In this document: positions 63,562 to 64,000 of the stretch, one piece after another
Layout of the letters: each line of letters opens with the position of its first letter
Numbering within the stretch: position 1 is the first letter of the stretch
NCBI GenBank assembly: GCA_006176705.1
Contig: QRFJ01005784.1
Span: forward strand, 62,001-126,000
DNA length: 64,000 nucleotides
Direction: 5' to 3'
Origin: Cocos nucifera
Lineage: Eukaryota > Streptophyta > Magnoliopsida > Arecales > Arecaceae
The notes under the pieces: generated by a model
Told to the model about the DNA's origin: nothing
The model's input: only the letters and a program-made list of their open reading frames with translations
Database searches by the model: none
Made by a program: the position numbers and the translations under genes

Positions 63562-64000
63562 TGATGTAAAACAAAAAAAAAACGAAGAAAGAAGAAACAA
63601 AAAATTCAAAAGAAAAATTCAAAAAAAAAATAAAGATTCAAAGCCTAAATTTCAGGGATTCAATTAACCAATCATTCAAGTCTGAGGTTCTTCACACAGA
63701 TGGAGCCTTTAAATAAAGAAACAAAAAGCAACCTAACAGAAGTCTAATTCCTAACTTGAACCCTAATAAAACTCTTATTACAGAGTCCTGACAAAATTAG
63801 GATTTCCAACAAAAATAAAATAACCTAAATATATCCACAAAAATTAAGCCCACAAAAATAAATTAGGGTTAGGATTTAGCGACACTTACTCCTAGAATAT
63901 GTGCGCAATCCCTGATTCCTATCATTTCCTCTTGACTGGAAAGAACTCAACTCTAGCGAGGAATTGATGTAATCTTCTAAAATATCTGAATCAATACGTC
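63562..64000 (-). mobile_element. Second chromovirus copy, minus orientation, truncated by window edge
   Basis: 63562-63924 is the LTR (on the minus strand TGATAGGAATC to TTTTACATCA, 363 bp). 63925-63937 is the purine tract. 63938-64000 encodes the end of pol (DILEDYINSSLELSSFQ), matching the end of the element at 3740-3810. Same family, inverted relative to the copy at 1-4201. Confidence 0.88.

Overview
This window is nuclear DNA of a flowering plant, most likely a monocot and possibly a palm. The monocot/palm part is inference from repeat style and residue choices. Almost everything belongs to one transposon-swollen host gene on the minus strand, the Mediator tail subunit MED23. Ten coding exons can be placed: 59200-58983, 58804-58591, 44735-44455, 43553-43470, 22018-21924, 17430-17268, 17184-16939, 11555-11385, 11308-11195 and 11084-10959. 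All have GT-AG borders and their phases join without a stop. Together they give about 570 codons, roughly the middle third of a protein of about 1,600 residues. The first exons lie beyond 64000 and the last exons beyond position 1.

The introns are filled with LTR retrotransposons. Positions 1-4201 hold a broken Ty3/gypsy chromovirus (plus strand; 3' LTR 3814-4201). A second copy of the same family enters in inverted orientation at the right edge (LTR 63562-63924). The 21.5 kb intron (22019-43469) carries a Ty1/copia element on the minus strand (27256-40414, target duplication ATATT). Nested inside it is a gag-only, pol-less LTR element on the plus strand (28041-35253, target duplication ATGAA). 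The 13.9 kb intron (44736-58590) carries a Tat-lineage Ty3/gypsy element on the plus strand (45117-57863, target duplication CATAT/CATAC). That element has two RNase H domains, a 13-unit tandem array of about 116 bp downstream of integrase, and a long antisense reading frame between the array and the 3' LTR. Fragments of other copia LTRs lie at about 18380-20138 and 62925-63561.

The remaining intron DNA is AT-rich. It is peppered with diverged patches rich in TACCA/TGGTA/GTAC words, often beside purine (GGGAGA/GA) tracts. These look like one dispersed, poorly defined repeat family. No tRNA, rRNA, CRISPR or bacterial-type operon is visible. All retrotransposon coding regions are interrupted by stops, frameshifts or deletions, whereas the MED23 exons are clean.
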